Source: Lachnospiraceae bacterium (GTDB lineage: Bacteria > Bacillota > Clostridia > Lachnospirales > Lachnospiraceae). From it: a stretch of 64,000 nucleotides of DNA. Location of the stretch: NCBI GenBank assembly GCA_900753305.1, contig CAADYR010000170.1, positions 4,537 to 68,536 on the forward strand. The letters run 5' to 3'. The notes beneath the pieces were generated by a model. That model worked only from the letters and a program-made list of their open reading frames with translations. It had not been told where the DNA came from and searched no databases. Every line of letters begins with the position of its first letter. Positions within the stretch are counted from its first letter, which is position 1. The position numbers and the translations under genes are program-made. Of the stretch, positions 35,101-42,814 are shown piece by piece.

Positions 35101-35669
35101 AGTTTCACAACTTCGTAGTCTCCATCGATCGTATCGCTGACTGCAACGAGCAGCATTGACTGTCCATAATCCTTACCATTCTCCCAATGTGCCCACAAAA
35201 CGAACTTATTCAGTTCCTTACTGTAGATCAGTTTAGGTCTTTCTACCGTACAAAAGCCTAAGGTGTCTGTTGCATATTCTATCTGTTTCTTCTCTCCTGT
35301 TTCTTCATCAACACCATAATCCATATACTCCGGTGCTGTTGTATCTGGTGTAATAATGTCATTCAAGTAAGTCCAATCTGCCAGATTCTTAGATGAATAC
35401 AGGGAAATCCCGTGGAAATTGGAGTCATTTGCCGACTTATTCTCACCCACCCAATAATAGGTATCACCATAAGTCAGCATATTGCCTCCATGTCCTTGAA
35501 TCATCTGTCCATTGTTATCGTACCAGGCTACTCCGTTCTCAATTTGATTCGCCTGTGTTTCAAGCGTCGTAGTGTTACTTTCTGCCGCAATAGAAACTGA
35601 CTGTCCCGAAAGGAGCAGCGCACCTGCTGTTACAATACTGCAAATTCTTTTCAAAAGTTTTTTCCTCAT
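32160..35669 (-). CDS. Secreted multidomain GH43-type glycosidase with C-terminal dockerin
   Basis: A 1169-residue exported protein. A signal peptide (~1-29) precedes a five-bladed GH43-type domain (~45-370) beginning GHGGNMLTYGDTYYWVGENK, which recalls the exo-beta-1,3-galactanase subgroup. Next come an F5/8C (CBM32-like) module (~385-530), a FIVAR-like helical unit (~535-600), an Ig-like unit with DWSEVETDDF, a beta-rich carbohydrate-binding-like region (~680-840), a cohesin-like fold (~850-1000) and a dockerin (~1100-1160). The dockerin repeats are GDTNEDDVIDAQDAL and YNVTGDEKINSADAL. It is followed by the cohesin gene. The substrate is inferred (arabinogalactan-type glycan); the family subgroup is uncertain. 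Confidence 0.8.
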   Translation of the reverse strand: MRKKLLKRICSIVTAGALLLSGQSVSIAAESNTTTLETQANQIENGVAWYDNNGQMIQGHGGNMLTYGDTYYWVGENKSANDSNFHGISLYSSKNLADWTYLNDIITPDTTAPEYMDYGVDEETGEKKQIEYATDTLGFCTVERPKLIYSKELNKFVLWAHWENGKDYGQSMLLVAVSDTIDGDYEVVKLFRPAGNRSLDFTIFVDEVNNQAYIISACGHTMYVYPLTSDYTGVIEDKSYAIFEDVGREAPALVKAGDYYVLLTSGQSGWYPNQTKYAYTRDISNSEGWSDLYYTGNNTTWYSQPTNIAVVKDSKGNDQYIYMGDRWNASALGTSTYVWLPLDISVNDTGVSVDLNYVGEWSLDLQSGSIQVPKYELVSEGKPVTASTENSKHPASDAVDGVIINTSTWGDNTNFFQPTEVPYTWEVDLEEMYALARIDISFRAYNGSEGYAQYTVEGSNDEKKWTKLADASSNKTVGFKSHAISGDYRYVRINCSAVYNAHNNNEAAWAAGLVEVQVYAAGETDGYTRLHNFYEQYKDMKQGYYTDESYEALQQALKEAKTLLEDTGKTEETYRDAYENLKQAVAQLAVIEGVPVKITGSLETIVTYVNKMPNLPKTVEAQTQSGETIDAEIDWSEVETDDFSQAYDTVKVKGKIEGTELTVSQTVEVVPTGLVYFIDCNHSDSPAYKAVAAFTELANQVPDQEYTDDWGITSNGMTIHPKSSETDDKKQIGYYGDNNSDDTISYMLPLKETGKYDICVTSYEWWSGPRTLNCDVVYTNADKEQVQETIIEGLSVSGSSKNGEKTGSFTLDAPGTVELRFYKSAGTEAPAITFVGVSRSGASQPEEIEVGEGEANFTVPEKIENKDNTEFYSTVQIGSLEQDVKMIDAVLSVDTHLTVQDVTMNENVTGGSLNWYVEEGEQQNTLRLVYSDLTGNETLTTTEDMPCALVKITYVLEKAFEDLAEEQTVTVSLDSLQQYADSEHAVSYVKKSISKEIGVVAPENITVSTKVLYTGDGSDLIDAGEQAVKVVFTGIPEDYTGQITFSCDKAENIILYRSVDFTDRDGVVSYLMTVPEEVSRDELQNAENYQMTEADAKAVTFGDTNEDDVIDAQDALNEVKAWLRKTTPEKDSPFVLIYNVTGDEKINSADALAVVEHFVSGKSWGVLAK

Positions 35670-35728
35670 AAGCCCTCCATCTGCACTAATGTTCTGTAAC
35701 TACTCTATATCTACATTTCTACGCGTTT

Positions 35729-35742
35729 TGCAACCGGTTTCA
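35729..35742. promoter_or_regulatory. Palindromic LacI/CcpA-type operator upstream of the GH43-dockerin gene
   Basis: TGCAACCGGTTTCA is a near-perfect palindrome with the central CG and flanking TG/CA of LacI-family operators. It lies 60 bp before the start codon at 35669, probably in the 5' leader. The 35670-36010 gap contains this site, the cre-like site at 35850 and a promoter region, but no gene. Confidence 0.45.
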
Positions 35743-35849
35743 GTTAAAGGACATAAACGCCTCTTGTTTTAACTTTCTTTCATCCCTTTCTCATCCATAT
35801 TTTGCAAGGTTTTCGCATATATGTTGATATCCTGTCAACACAGTTGTTT

Positions 35850-35873
35850 TGAAACCGCTTTCTAAATATTATA
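35850..35873 (-). promoter_or_regulatory. cre-like site overlapping the promoter of the GH43-dockerin gene
   Basis: TGAAACCGCTTTCT (35850-35863) matches the catabolite-responsive element consensus TGNAANCGNTNNCA-type except at the last base. It lies 4 bp downstream of a minus-strand -10 TATAAT (35868-35873), the position where CcpA would repress. The -35 is weak (TCAAAA at 35891-35896). Confidence 0.5.
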
Positions 35874-36010
35874 ATTTGATTATCTATATCTTTTGACAGA
35901 ATGTCAACATTTAATGTGAATATTATGTAAACTATGTGAACATTGTACAGTGGTTTAGAGTATTTCAGGAATTAATCCGCTTAATTCTTGTGAATTTTGT
36001 ACATGTATTT

Positions 36011-38530
36011 TTACTCTACTACCTGTTCTATCGCTTTCTCTATCCTCTCAATTGTCTCACTGGAGTATCCACGATTCTGTAATGTCTCCTGCAATGGGTA
36101 TTCTCTGGCGAAGCCAAGCATCCAGTCAAGGTCTGGCACTTCCTTCTGCAAAATAGTCCTGCACTGTGGATTGCGAATAAGCACCTGCAAGTTATCTGTG
36201 ATACTTCTGCGCACACCAATTGCTCCATCTGTTTCATAGGTGATATCCAGCGTTTCGCCTCGCAGTGTATAAGTACGTTTCTGTTTGTCCTTTGGCAATA
36301 CCACATACGCCTCGCCCTGTGAGGGTATACTTATGCAAAAATGCACATGATTCAGGTCAGGTGTCTCCCATGCGATACGATACTCTCCCACAGGAGAAGG
36401 ATATACTGCCTGTAAGCTGCCGATCTGATAGTTAACATGTGGTGTAATTCTGACTTTGTGGAAGCCCGGTGCTTCCTCCAAAGGATTCAGTCCAACGAGG
36501 CTCTTCCATATATAAGCTGTTACCGCACCATAAGCATAGTGATTCAGGCTGTTCATTCCCGTACTGGAGATATGACCGTTCTCATCCAGAGAATTCCAGC
36601 GCTCCCATACAGTAGTCGCACCCAGATTGACTTCATGCAGCCAGCCCGGATATTCTTCATTCAACAACAGCTTATCTGCCAGCTTCTCCTGTCCATGGTC
36701 TGCCAGTTCCTGACACAGCAGAGGTGTTCCAACGAATCCTGTCTTTAGCTTGTCCTCTGCATTTTCCAGTAAGGTAAGAAGCTGTTCCAGTGCTCTGTCC
36801 TGTCGATTCAGTCCTTCGTGCAGAGTAAGCAGCGCTGCTGTCTGGGTATTGATACAACATCTGCCATTGGGTGAATAATATTCTGCCGTAATGTCTGTTA
36901 AAATTTTATCAGCCAGTGCTTCATATTTGACGGCAATCTCTTCTTTTCCCAGTAATCTGGCTGTACGCGCGGTGATCAGGGCGCTCTTGCGGTAGTAGGT
37001 GTCTGCTATAAATCCCTCATCTGTCCCACCTCTGACCTGAGAGTCTCCCTCATAAGGGCAGTCCAGCGCCAGCCAGTCTCCATAGTGGAACTGCTTCCTC
37101 CAGCCATGATCTGTGCCATCTACCTTGGTCATATAATCTACCCAACTGCACATACTCTCGAAATGTTCCTGCAAAATCGTGATATCTCCGGTATATAGGT
37201 ACATATTTCAGGGCATGATCGTTGTGGCATCACCCCAGGCTGTGGTGCCTTTTCCAGCACAGGTAACTGCAGGTACAAAATCCGGCACACATCCGTCTGC
37301 GTTCTTCTGTTCCTGCTCCATGTCGTAGAGATATTTGCGGTAAAAGGCATAGGGCTGCGCCAGAAAACATGCTGTTTCTGAGAATACCTGTGAATCCCCA
37401 GTCCATCCCATACGCTCATCACGCTGTGGACAGTCTGTTGGTAAATCCACGAAATTACTCTTCATTCCCCAGCTTACATTAGACAGAAACTGATTCAGTT
37501 TGGCATGTCCCGTCTTCAGTTGACTTTCCATCGGCATATCTGAATAAAGGGCGTAGACTGTAATATCTTCCGGATTGAAATTCTCGATTCCCTCTACCTT
37601 CAGATATCGGAATCCGTAAAAGGTAAAGTGTGGACGCACTACATGCTCCTGTCCATCGGAAGTATAGCGAAACTCTGCTTTGGCAGTTCTGAGATTATCC
37701 CGATAAAACTGCCCGTCCTGCAGTACTTCCCCTGCCTGTATGCGCACCTGACCGTCTTTTGGCAACTGTACATGCAAAGTAAAGATACCTGCCAGATTCT
37801 GTCCGACATCCAGAATCGTCTCCCCAGCCTCATTAGGCACAAGAACAGGGTGGAACTCTTCATGTGTTCTGACAGGAATACTGTGTTGATCCGTTAATTG
37901 TCCCTGTAATTCTCCTGCCAGTACTACCGGTTCCGGATCACCCTGTGGCAACGTATCATCCTGCCATTCTCCATCATAAATTCCCGAGAATGTGATATTA
38001 CTTCTTCTTACCTTCCATGCTTCATCTGTTGCAATGACATCCTTACTTCCATCTGCATATTCAATATGCAGTTCTACCAGTGCTCGATAATCATCTCCAT
38101 AGAATCCTTTGGTCGAGCCTTCAAAAGGAATCCTGCTTTTATACCATCCGTCGCCTACCAGAACGGAAAGCTCCGATGGATGTGACTGCATCCTTTCTGT
38201 CACATCACAGGTCTGTGTCTGTACCCAGAGATGATAGGCATTTTGCCGGTTTCAATAATTACTGCCGCTTGCGGCTGTTTCGCACTTCTCATTGCGAATC
38301 GATACTGTCCATTCATAACGGGTTCTGGGCTGCAACTCCACGTCCAATGTGGTAGCTGCCATGTCAAGCTCTGCCCAGCCAGTGTCCTCTATCTCCTGTC
38401 CTCCACTGGTTATGATGATCCTGCTCTCCAACCTGCCAACACCATCTGCGACCCATGAAAAAGTCAAATGTCTGTACTGATATCCTATTGGATTCTGCAT
38501 ATGATTTACTCTGCACTGTGTAATTTTCAT
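36011..38530 (-). pseudogene. GH78 alpha-L-rhamnosidase, disrupted by two in-frame TGA codons
   Basis: One reading frame runs through the region but is broken by TGA at 38252-38254 and at 37208-37210. The pieces encode an N-terminal FN3-like part (start MKITQCRVNH, 38530), the rhamnosidase N domain (GDGWYKSRI, SGIYDGEWQD), and the (alpha/alpha)6 barrel with DLPTDCPQRDERMGWTGDSQ. The second stop replaces a Trp codon in the family motif WGDATTIMP-W (TGG to TGA). At the first stop about 75-85 residues expected between FN3 and VQTQTCDVT seem missing, which suggests a deletion. GH78 enzymes release L-rhamnose from glycans. It starts 43 bp after the PucR gene, so it was probably cotranscribed. Confidence 0.85.
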
Positions 38531-38573
38531 ATTGTAACTGTCCCCTTTCGTTTGTGCTGCCAATGTACTTCTA

Positions 38574-39731
38574 TTATACCACCATATTCCTGATATAATA
38601 TGCCATCTGATACTGGAATCTTTCTTCTGTGGTGTCCAGTTCTGTGCCTAACAGTTTCTTAATGTTGGCAACACGGTAAATGATCGTATTGCGATGTGTA
38701 TACATAGCCTCTGCCACTGCCTGTATGCTGCCGTTATATTCCAGATATTTCTCCAGAACCTCCACATAGTTGCTGTTATGCTTCGCATCATATTCGATCA
38801 GAGGCTTGAGCGGTGCTTCTGACATTTCCTTTAGAATCGCCTGATCGGATACGGAATACAGCAGCCGATAGATTCCCATTTCATCAAAATGTACAATATC
38901 TCTGCCTGTATGCTGTGCCATGCTCACCGCTGCCTTGGCACGCTTATAGGCAGTCTTAAGATTAACGATATCTACTACCTTGCTTCCTGCGCCGACAGAA
39001 ATATGTACCTCCGGCATTCTTCGCTTCGTTCTGCTTATCATACCTTCCACGATCTCTTCAAAATCCTTCTGGGATACATCGTTCATAATCAGTACGAAAT
39101 TCGCATCATAATAGAAGAAACTGCCGTTATGTGTGATATTTTCCAGATAAATCTGTAATCGGTAGCTTAATCTCTTACGTTCTACCGTATCCATCTCATC
39201 CAACCCGCCGGTGGTAAATAACACAACCTGAAACTCTCCATCCACATCCAGATAGGGCAGCAGTATCTTCCGATACGATTCCTGATTGTCAGGCTCTTCG
39301 ATAGCGTGGATCAAGGCTCTGGTGATTTCCTCATCCGTAGTACCCTGCAGGAAAATACGGATACTGAGGTCCTTGATCATTTCCGACAGATAAACCTCCC
39401 AGGGAACTGTCATAAGTGGCAGATCATTCTCATCACAGAAATCACACAAACTCTGGGGCAACTTATGAATATACTCTCCTGTATTGATGATCAGACCGGA
39501 CGCATGACATAATACCAATTTCTGGGCAAGTGTCAGTAACTTCTCTTCTGTATCAAATCCAAGTCCTGTCGTAACTGCCAGCTCCTTGCCTGCAAAATTA
39601 CGGATGATCGCCGTATCCTCCATCATCAATACCCAGCTTATGGAATTGGACCAGCCTCTCTTACCCGCTATAAATTCCATCTGATATCTGTCTTTTGCCA
39701 TCAGATTCATATCTTCTATTGTAAATCCCAT
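38574..39731 (-). CDS. PucR/CdaR-family transcriptional regulator
   Basis: A 385-residue regulator with an N-terminal PucR domain (FTIEDMNLMAKDRYQMEFIAGKRGWSN...), a middle GGDEF-like domain typical of the CdaR group, and a C-terminal HTH (SIQAVAEAMYTHRNTIIYRVANIKKLLG). AAGGGGA precedes the start. It lies directly upstream of the GH78 pseudogene on the same strand, so it may have regulated rhamnoside use; related proteins control purine, sugar-acid or amino-acid pathways. Ligand unknown. Confidence 0.85.
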   Translation of the reverse strand: MGFTIEDMNLMAKDRYQMEFIAGKRGWSNSISWVLMMEDTAIIRNFAGKELAVTTGLGFDTEEKLLTLAQKLVLCHASGLIINTGEYIHKLPQSLCDFCDENDLPLMTVPWEVYLSEMIKDLSIRIFLQGTTDEEITRALIHAIEEPDNQESYRKILLPYLDVDGEFQVVLFTTGGLDEMDTVERKRLSYRLQIYLENITHNGSFFYYDANFVLIMNDVSQKDFEEIVEGMISRTKRRMPEVHISVGAGSKVVDIVNLKTAYKRAKAAVSMAQHTGRDIVHFDEMGIYRLLYSVSDQAILKEMSEAPLKPLIEYDAKHNSNYVEVLEKYLEYNGSIQAVAEAMYTHRNTIIYRVANIKKLLGTELDTTEERFQYQMAYYIRNMVV

Positions 39732-39933
39732 CTTAATCCCCTTTTCTTTCCATATATGTTATGTCCATTTCTTTTGTGCGTTAAAGTGTTATTAAAATAC
39801 AGTGTCCGTGTGTCAAAGACATTTGTTTTTACAATACAGATTTTATACTTAATCTATGATTTCTTTTCTGTATTATAACATATTTTCGTACTGTCAGTAC
39901 ATATTTTTATGATATTTTTATAATGTCATGCCA

Positions 39934-39961
39934 TTGGATTTATTCTATAATCTGATATGAT
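39934..39961 (+). promoter_or_regulatory. Promoter of the small gene at 40034
   Basis: TTGGAT (39934-39939), 16 bp, TATGAT (39956-39961) on the plus strand, giving a leader of ~65 nt. The 39732-40033 gap is very AT-rich and otherwise holds only the unassigned PucR promoter. Confidence 0.55.
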
Positions 39962-40033
39962 AAATATAACAAAAGAAAGCAGGGTACGAACTGATAAGTA
40001 CCTTTACAAATAAGATTTAAGGAGGCGTTTTTT

Positions 40034-40192
40034 ATGACAAGTTTATTCTTAGAAGCTTATGGTAATCCCAGAGAAGAGGTTATGCCGAATTGGATGCGTG
40101 AAGAACGCTACATGTACTGCGATCACAATGCAGTTGGAACTTTGGTTTCCAAAACTTCATTTTTACAAAGATTACTTCAATTTTTTTCATAA
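40034..40192 (+). CDS. Small 52-residue protein, unknown function
   Basis: A short frame starting MTSLFLEAYGNPREEVMPNW and ending LLQRFF-like (QRLLQFFS). A textbook site TAAGGAGGCG (40017-40026) lies 7 bp before the ATG, a promoter lies upstream, and a strong terminator follows 8 bp after the stop. The composition is amphipathic: an acidic/aromatic middle (NWMREERYMYCDHN, with one Cys and one His) and a hydrophobic C-terminal tail. No export signal and no recognised family. The complete expression unit, oriented against both neighbours, argues for a real gene. It could be a regulatory peptide, a small membrane-associated protein or part of a signalling system; nothing visible decides this. 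Confidence 0.7.
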   Translation: MTSLFLEAYGNPREEVMPNWMREERYMYCDHNAVGTLVSKTSFLQRLLQFFS

Positions 40193-40200
40193 CATATCCT

Positions 40201-40231
40201 AAAAAACTGCCGCTAATCCGGCAGTTTTTTT
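40201..40231. terminator. Bidirectional terminator between the small gene and the LysR gene
   Basis: AAAAAACTGCCG and CGGCAGTTTTTT form a GC-rich stem with a short loop and a T-run on both strands, ending the small plus-strand gene and the minus-strand LysR gene. Confidence 0.88.
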
Positions 40232-41105
40232 AGTTTTGCGCAATCACATATTCCATAAAATCTTTTACAACAGGTGGCATATAGACACTCTCATCACAGA
40301 CCAGATAGAAATTTCTCTCATAAGAAGGAGCTGCGATTGGAATGATAGATACCTCAAGCTTATGCAGAATATCCATATATGGCACGACAGCAATTCCAAA
40401 GCCTTTTGCCACCAGCCCTGCTACAACCTGATCTTCCTCCGTTTCATATGCGATTTGAGGTTCCATGGGAATCTGTCTGAACATCCTGTCGATATCAACA
40501 CGAATACCTGCACTCTGGGCAAAAAATACATAGGGATGCTCCTTCGTCTGTGACAGATCGATTTTTTCACAGGATGCCAGAGGATGGTCTTTGGGTGTAA
40601 TCAATACCAGTTCCTGTTGTCTGACCGGAACGGCTCTAAATCCCATATCTTCTGGCGGCTGTGAGCAGAACAGCAGGTCAAATTGATGTGCTGCCAGTCC
40701 GTCCAGCAAAGGTCCCGTCACATCTGTATGAAAGCTAAAGTCTATCTTTCTGTCAGAGTGTTTCGCCAGATAGGAAGCTGCCAGCCCCGGCACATACTCT
40801 ACTCCCAGCGGTCGAAGAAATCCCAGCCTGATCAGACCATCTCCTCTGGCACTTCTTTGCAGATTCATCACGCCGCCATCCAGTGTCTCCAGCGTATGTT
40901 CCGCACAAGTCAGAAACTCTTCTCCATATCGCGTTAATGTTGTATTCCGCCCCGTCTTTTCAAAAAGCTGTACTCCCAATTCCTTTTCCAACTGCATAAT
41001 AGCATGGCTCAGACTTGGCTGAGTAATACAGAGCTGTTCTGCCGCTCTGGTATAGTGCTGCACATGAGCCAGCGTCACAAAGTATCGTAAATAAAATAAA
41101 TTCAT
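40230..41105 (-). CDS. LysR-family transcriptional regulator
   Basis: A 291-residue LysR regulator. The N-terminal HTH reads MNLFYLRYFVTLAHVQHYTRAAEQLCITQPSLSHAIMQLE, followed by the co-inducer domain with a typical GLIRLGFLRPLG and VAGLVAKGFGIAVVPY. It is divergent from the membrane protein gene at 41228 with 122 bp between, and an ATAG-N7-CTAT palindrome lies in that gap. It probably controls that transporter-like gene and itself. Ligand unknown. Confidence 0.93.
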   Translation of the reverse strand: MNLFYLRYFVTLAHVQHYTRAAEQLCITQPSLSHAIMQLEKELGVQLFEKTGRNTTLTRYGEEFLTCAEHTLETLDGGVMNLQRSARGDGLIRLGFLRPLGVEYVPGLAASYLAKHSDRKIDFSFHTDVTGPLLDGLAAHQFDLLFCSQPPEDMGFRAVPVRQQELVLITPKDHPLASCEKIDLSQTKEHPYVFFAQSAGIRVDIDRMFRQIPMEPQIAYETEEDQVVAGLVAKGFGIAVVPYMDILHKLEVSIIPIAAPSYERNFYLVCDESVYMPPVVKDFMEYVIAQN

Positions 41106-41123
41106 GCAAATCCCTTTCTTTCT

Positions 41124-41138
41124 ATAGATAAAATCTAT
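41124..41138. promoter_or_regulatory. LysR-type operator ATAG-N7-CTAT
   Basis: ATAGATAAAATCTAT is a perfect 6-bp inverted repeat with a 3-bp centre and contains the T-N11-A core of LysR-type binding sites. It lies 19 bp upstream of the LysR start and about 90 bp upstream of the divergent gene. Confidence 0.6.
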
Positions 41139-41227
41139 TATCTCATAAAAATTATTTATTTGCTATTTAAAATACAGGTGATTACACTAAAGTTTGGATA
41201 AAATTATAGAAAGGTAGATTTACTATC

Positions 41228-41899
41228 ATGGATCATACATTAGAAAAAGATGAACGATTGACTTGTCGTGGAGAATTGACACTGATTTTCGCTGTGCTGA
41301 TCAACAGCTTCGGTGTTGTGCTAATGTTATATTCCAACGCCGGAATCTCAGCTATTTCCAGCGTTCCCTATGCTTTTTCAGAGGTGTTTCCTGCCCTGTC
41401 TCTGGGTACATGGACTTATCTGTTTCAGGGAGCCCTGGTGCTGGCACTGATGATACTGCGTAAAAAGTTCGTTCCGCAGTATCTGTTCAGCTTTGTAGTA
41501 GGATTTTTCTTTGGTGAATTTCTGGATATGCATGAGCTGTGGATCGGGATATTGCCTACCTCACTGGGCTGGCGTATTCTATACTTTATCATCAGCTATC
41601 TGCTCCTGAGTCTTGGTATCGCACTATCCAATCGATGCAAAATGCCGATCGTTCCTACTGACCTGTTTCCTCGCGAACTGGAAGATATTACGAAGATTCC
41701 CTATTCCAGAATCAAGATCGCTTTTGATGTGATCTGTCTGCTCGTTACTGCATGCCTGACCGGTTTGCTATCAGGTCATATTAAAGGACTTGGCATTGGA
41801 ACTGTTCTGGCAGCCTTTACAATGGGTAAGGCCGTCGCACTTGTAGGCAATTTATTAGACAGGAAATTCCGGTTCGTTTCCATCATGAAGCAGGTGTAA
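41228..41899 (+). CDS. YczE/YyaS/YitT-family integral membrane protein
   Basis: A 223-residue membrane protein with about five hydrophobic segments (LTLIFAVLINSFGVVLMLYSNAGIS, LFQGALVLALMIL, YLFSFVVGFFFGEFLD, ILYFIISYLLLSLGIALSN, VICLLVTACLTGLLSG). The N-terminal segment ending in NAGIS and the later PTDLFPRELE loop match the YczE-like group. These proteins are uncharacterised and presumed transporters. Divergent from a LysR regulator, which likely controls it. Confidence 0.82.
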   Translation: MDHTLEKDERLTCRGELTLIFAVLINSFGVVLMLYSNAGISAISSVPYAFSEVFPALSLGTWTYLFQGALVLALMILRKKFVPQYLFSFVVGFFFGEFLDMHELWIGILPTSLGWRILYFIISYLLLSLGIALSNRCKMPIVPTDLFPRELEDITKIPYSRIKIAFDVICLLVTACLTGLLSGHIKGLGIGTVLAAFTMGKAVALVGNLLDRKFRFVSIMKQV

Positions 41900-41908
41900 C
41901 TCAGATAT

Positions 41909-41940
41909 AAAAGGCATGCCGGATAATCGACATGCCTTTT
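41909..41940. terminator. Bidirectional terminator between YczE-like and permease genes
   Basis: AAAAGGCATG (41909-41918) pairs with CATGCCTTTT (41931-41940) around a 12-nt loop, with T-runs on both strands, between two convergent genes. Confidence 0.85.
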
Positions 41941-41944
41941 ACTA

Positions 41945-42811
41945 TTAACCTTTGACACTTCCGAGTGCCACGCCCTGTACAATATGCTTAGACAGGAACA
42001 AATATACAAGAATAACCGGGAAGATAGAAAATGCTATCATCATATATACCTGTCCCATATCAAACTTCAGCCAGTCTGCACTACGAAGCTGGGCGATAAG
42101 AATAGGTAATGTTTTCTTTTTGTCATCATGTAATACCAGGGCCGGAATGAAATAATTATTCCAGCTTGTTACGAATCCAAAAATCAACTGTACTGCTACC
42201 GCAGGCTTCATCAGTGGAAATACGATAGTATTAAAAGTTCTGAACTCTCCTGAACCATCGATTCTGGCTGCTTCTACCAAAGACAGCGGCAAGGAACTTT
42301 CCATATACTGTTTAATATAGAAGAAAGTCGCAGGTGATGCGATTGCCGGTACAATCAATGGAATAAAAGAGTTATCCATATGAAGTTTTCCAATTAACTG
42401 CAGGAAACCAAGTGCTGTTACCTGAGTAGGAATCATCATGATCATCAGGATAAATGTGAACATAAACTTCTTTAATTTAAAGTTGTATACATGGATAGCA
42501 TATGCTGTCATCGTAGAGAAATAAACAGATAACACTGTTGATGCTGCTGCTATGATGAAAGAATTAAGCATACCTGTCCATACAGGCAGATTACCATGCA
42601 TCATGCTACTCCAATTATCCAGTAAATGCGTACTTGGAACCGGGGTAAAACCTTTGGTCAGTTCACCATGGGAACGTGTAGCGTTGATAAACAGCACATA
42701 GAACCAGAACAAACACAGGAAAGATACCAGTACCAATACGATATAGGCAACTGTTCTTCTGCCTTTTATGCCCATCTCGTTTTCTGTTTTATAATTCTTG
42801 ATATCGCTCAT
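41945..42811 (-). CDS. ABC sugar importer permease, MalG type
   Basis: A 288-residue inner permease of a carbohydrate ABC importer (CUT1 type). About six membrane segments are visible; the cytoplasmic EAA loop reads EAARIDGSGEFRTFNTIVFPLMKP (about residue 190). It follows the MalF-type gene by 3 bp. With the binding protein 43847-45265 it forms a complete importer except for the ATPase, which CUT1 systems of Firmicutes often take from a shared MsmK-type subunit elsewhere. Likely substrate: beta-glucan oligosaccharides, from context. Confidence 0.94.
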   Translation of the reverse strand: MSDIKNYKTENEMGIKGRRTVAYIVLVLVSFLCLFWFYVLFINATRSHGELTKGFTPVPSTHLLDNWSSMMHGNLPVWTGMLNSFIIAAASTVLSVYFSTMTAYAIHVYNFKLKKFMFTFILMIMMIPTQVTALGFLQLIGKLHMDNSFIPLIVPAIASPATFFYIKQYMESSLPLSLVEAARIDGSGEFRTFNTIVFPLMKPAVAVQLIFGFVTSWNNYFIPALVLHDDKKKTLPILIAQLRSADWLKFDMGQVYMMIAFSIFPVILVYLFLSKHIVQGVALGSVKG

Positions 42812-42814
42812 TTC

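Noticed and set aside
37208..37210. In-frame TGA in the GH78 gene as selenocysteine or recoded Trp
   Set aside because: No selenocysteine hairpin context is evident, the family residue is Trp, and TGA ends other genes here (for example nusB and paralogue B), so a nonsense mutation is simpler.
38252..38563. Independent 103-residue gene upstream of the rhamnosidase
   Set aside because: It shares the exact frame of the downstream pieces and encodes the expected N-terminal FN3-like part, so it is the 5' fragment of the pseudogene.
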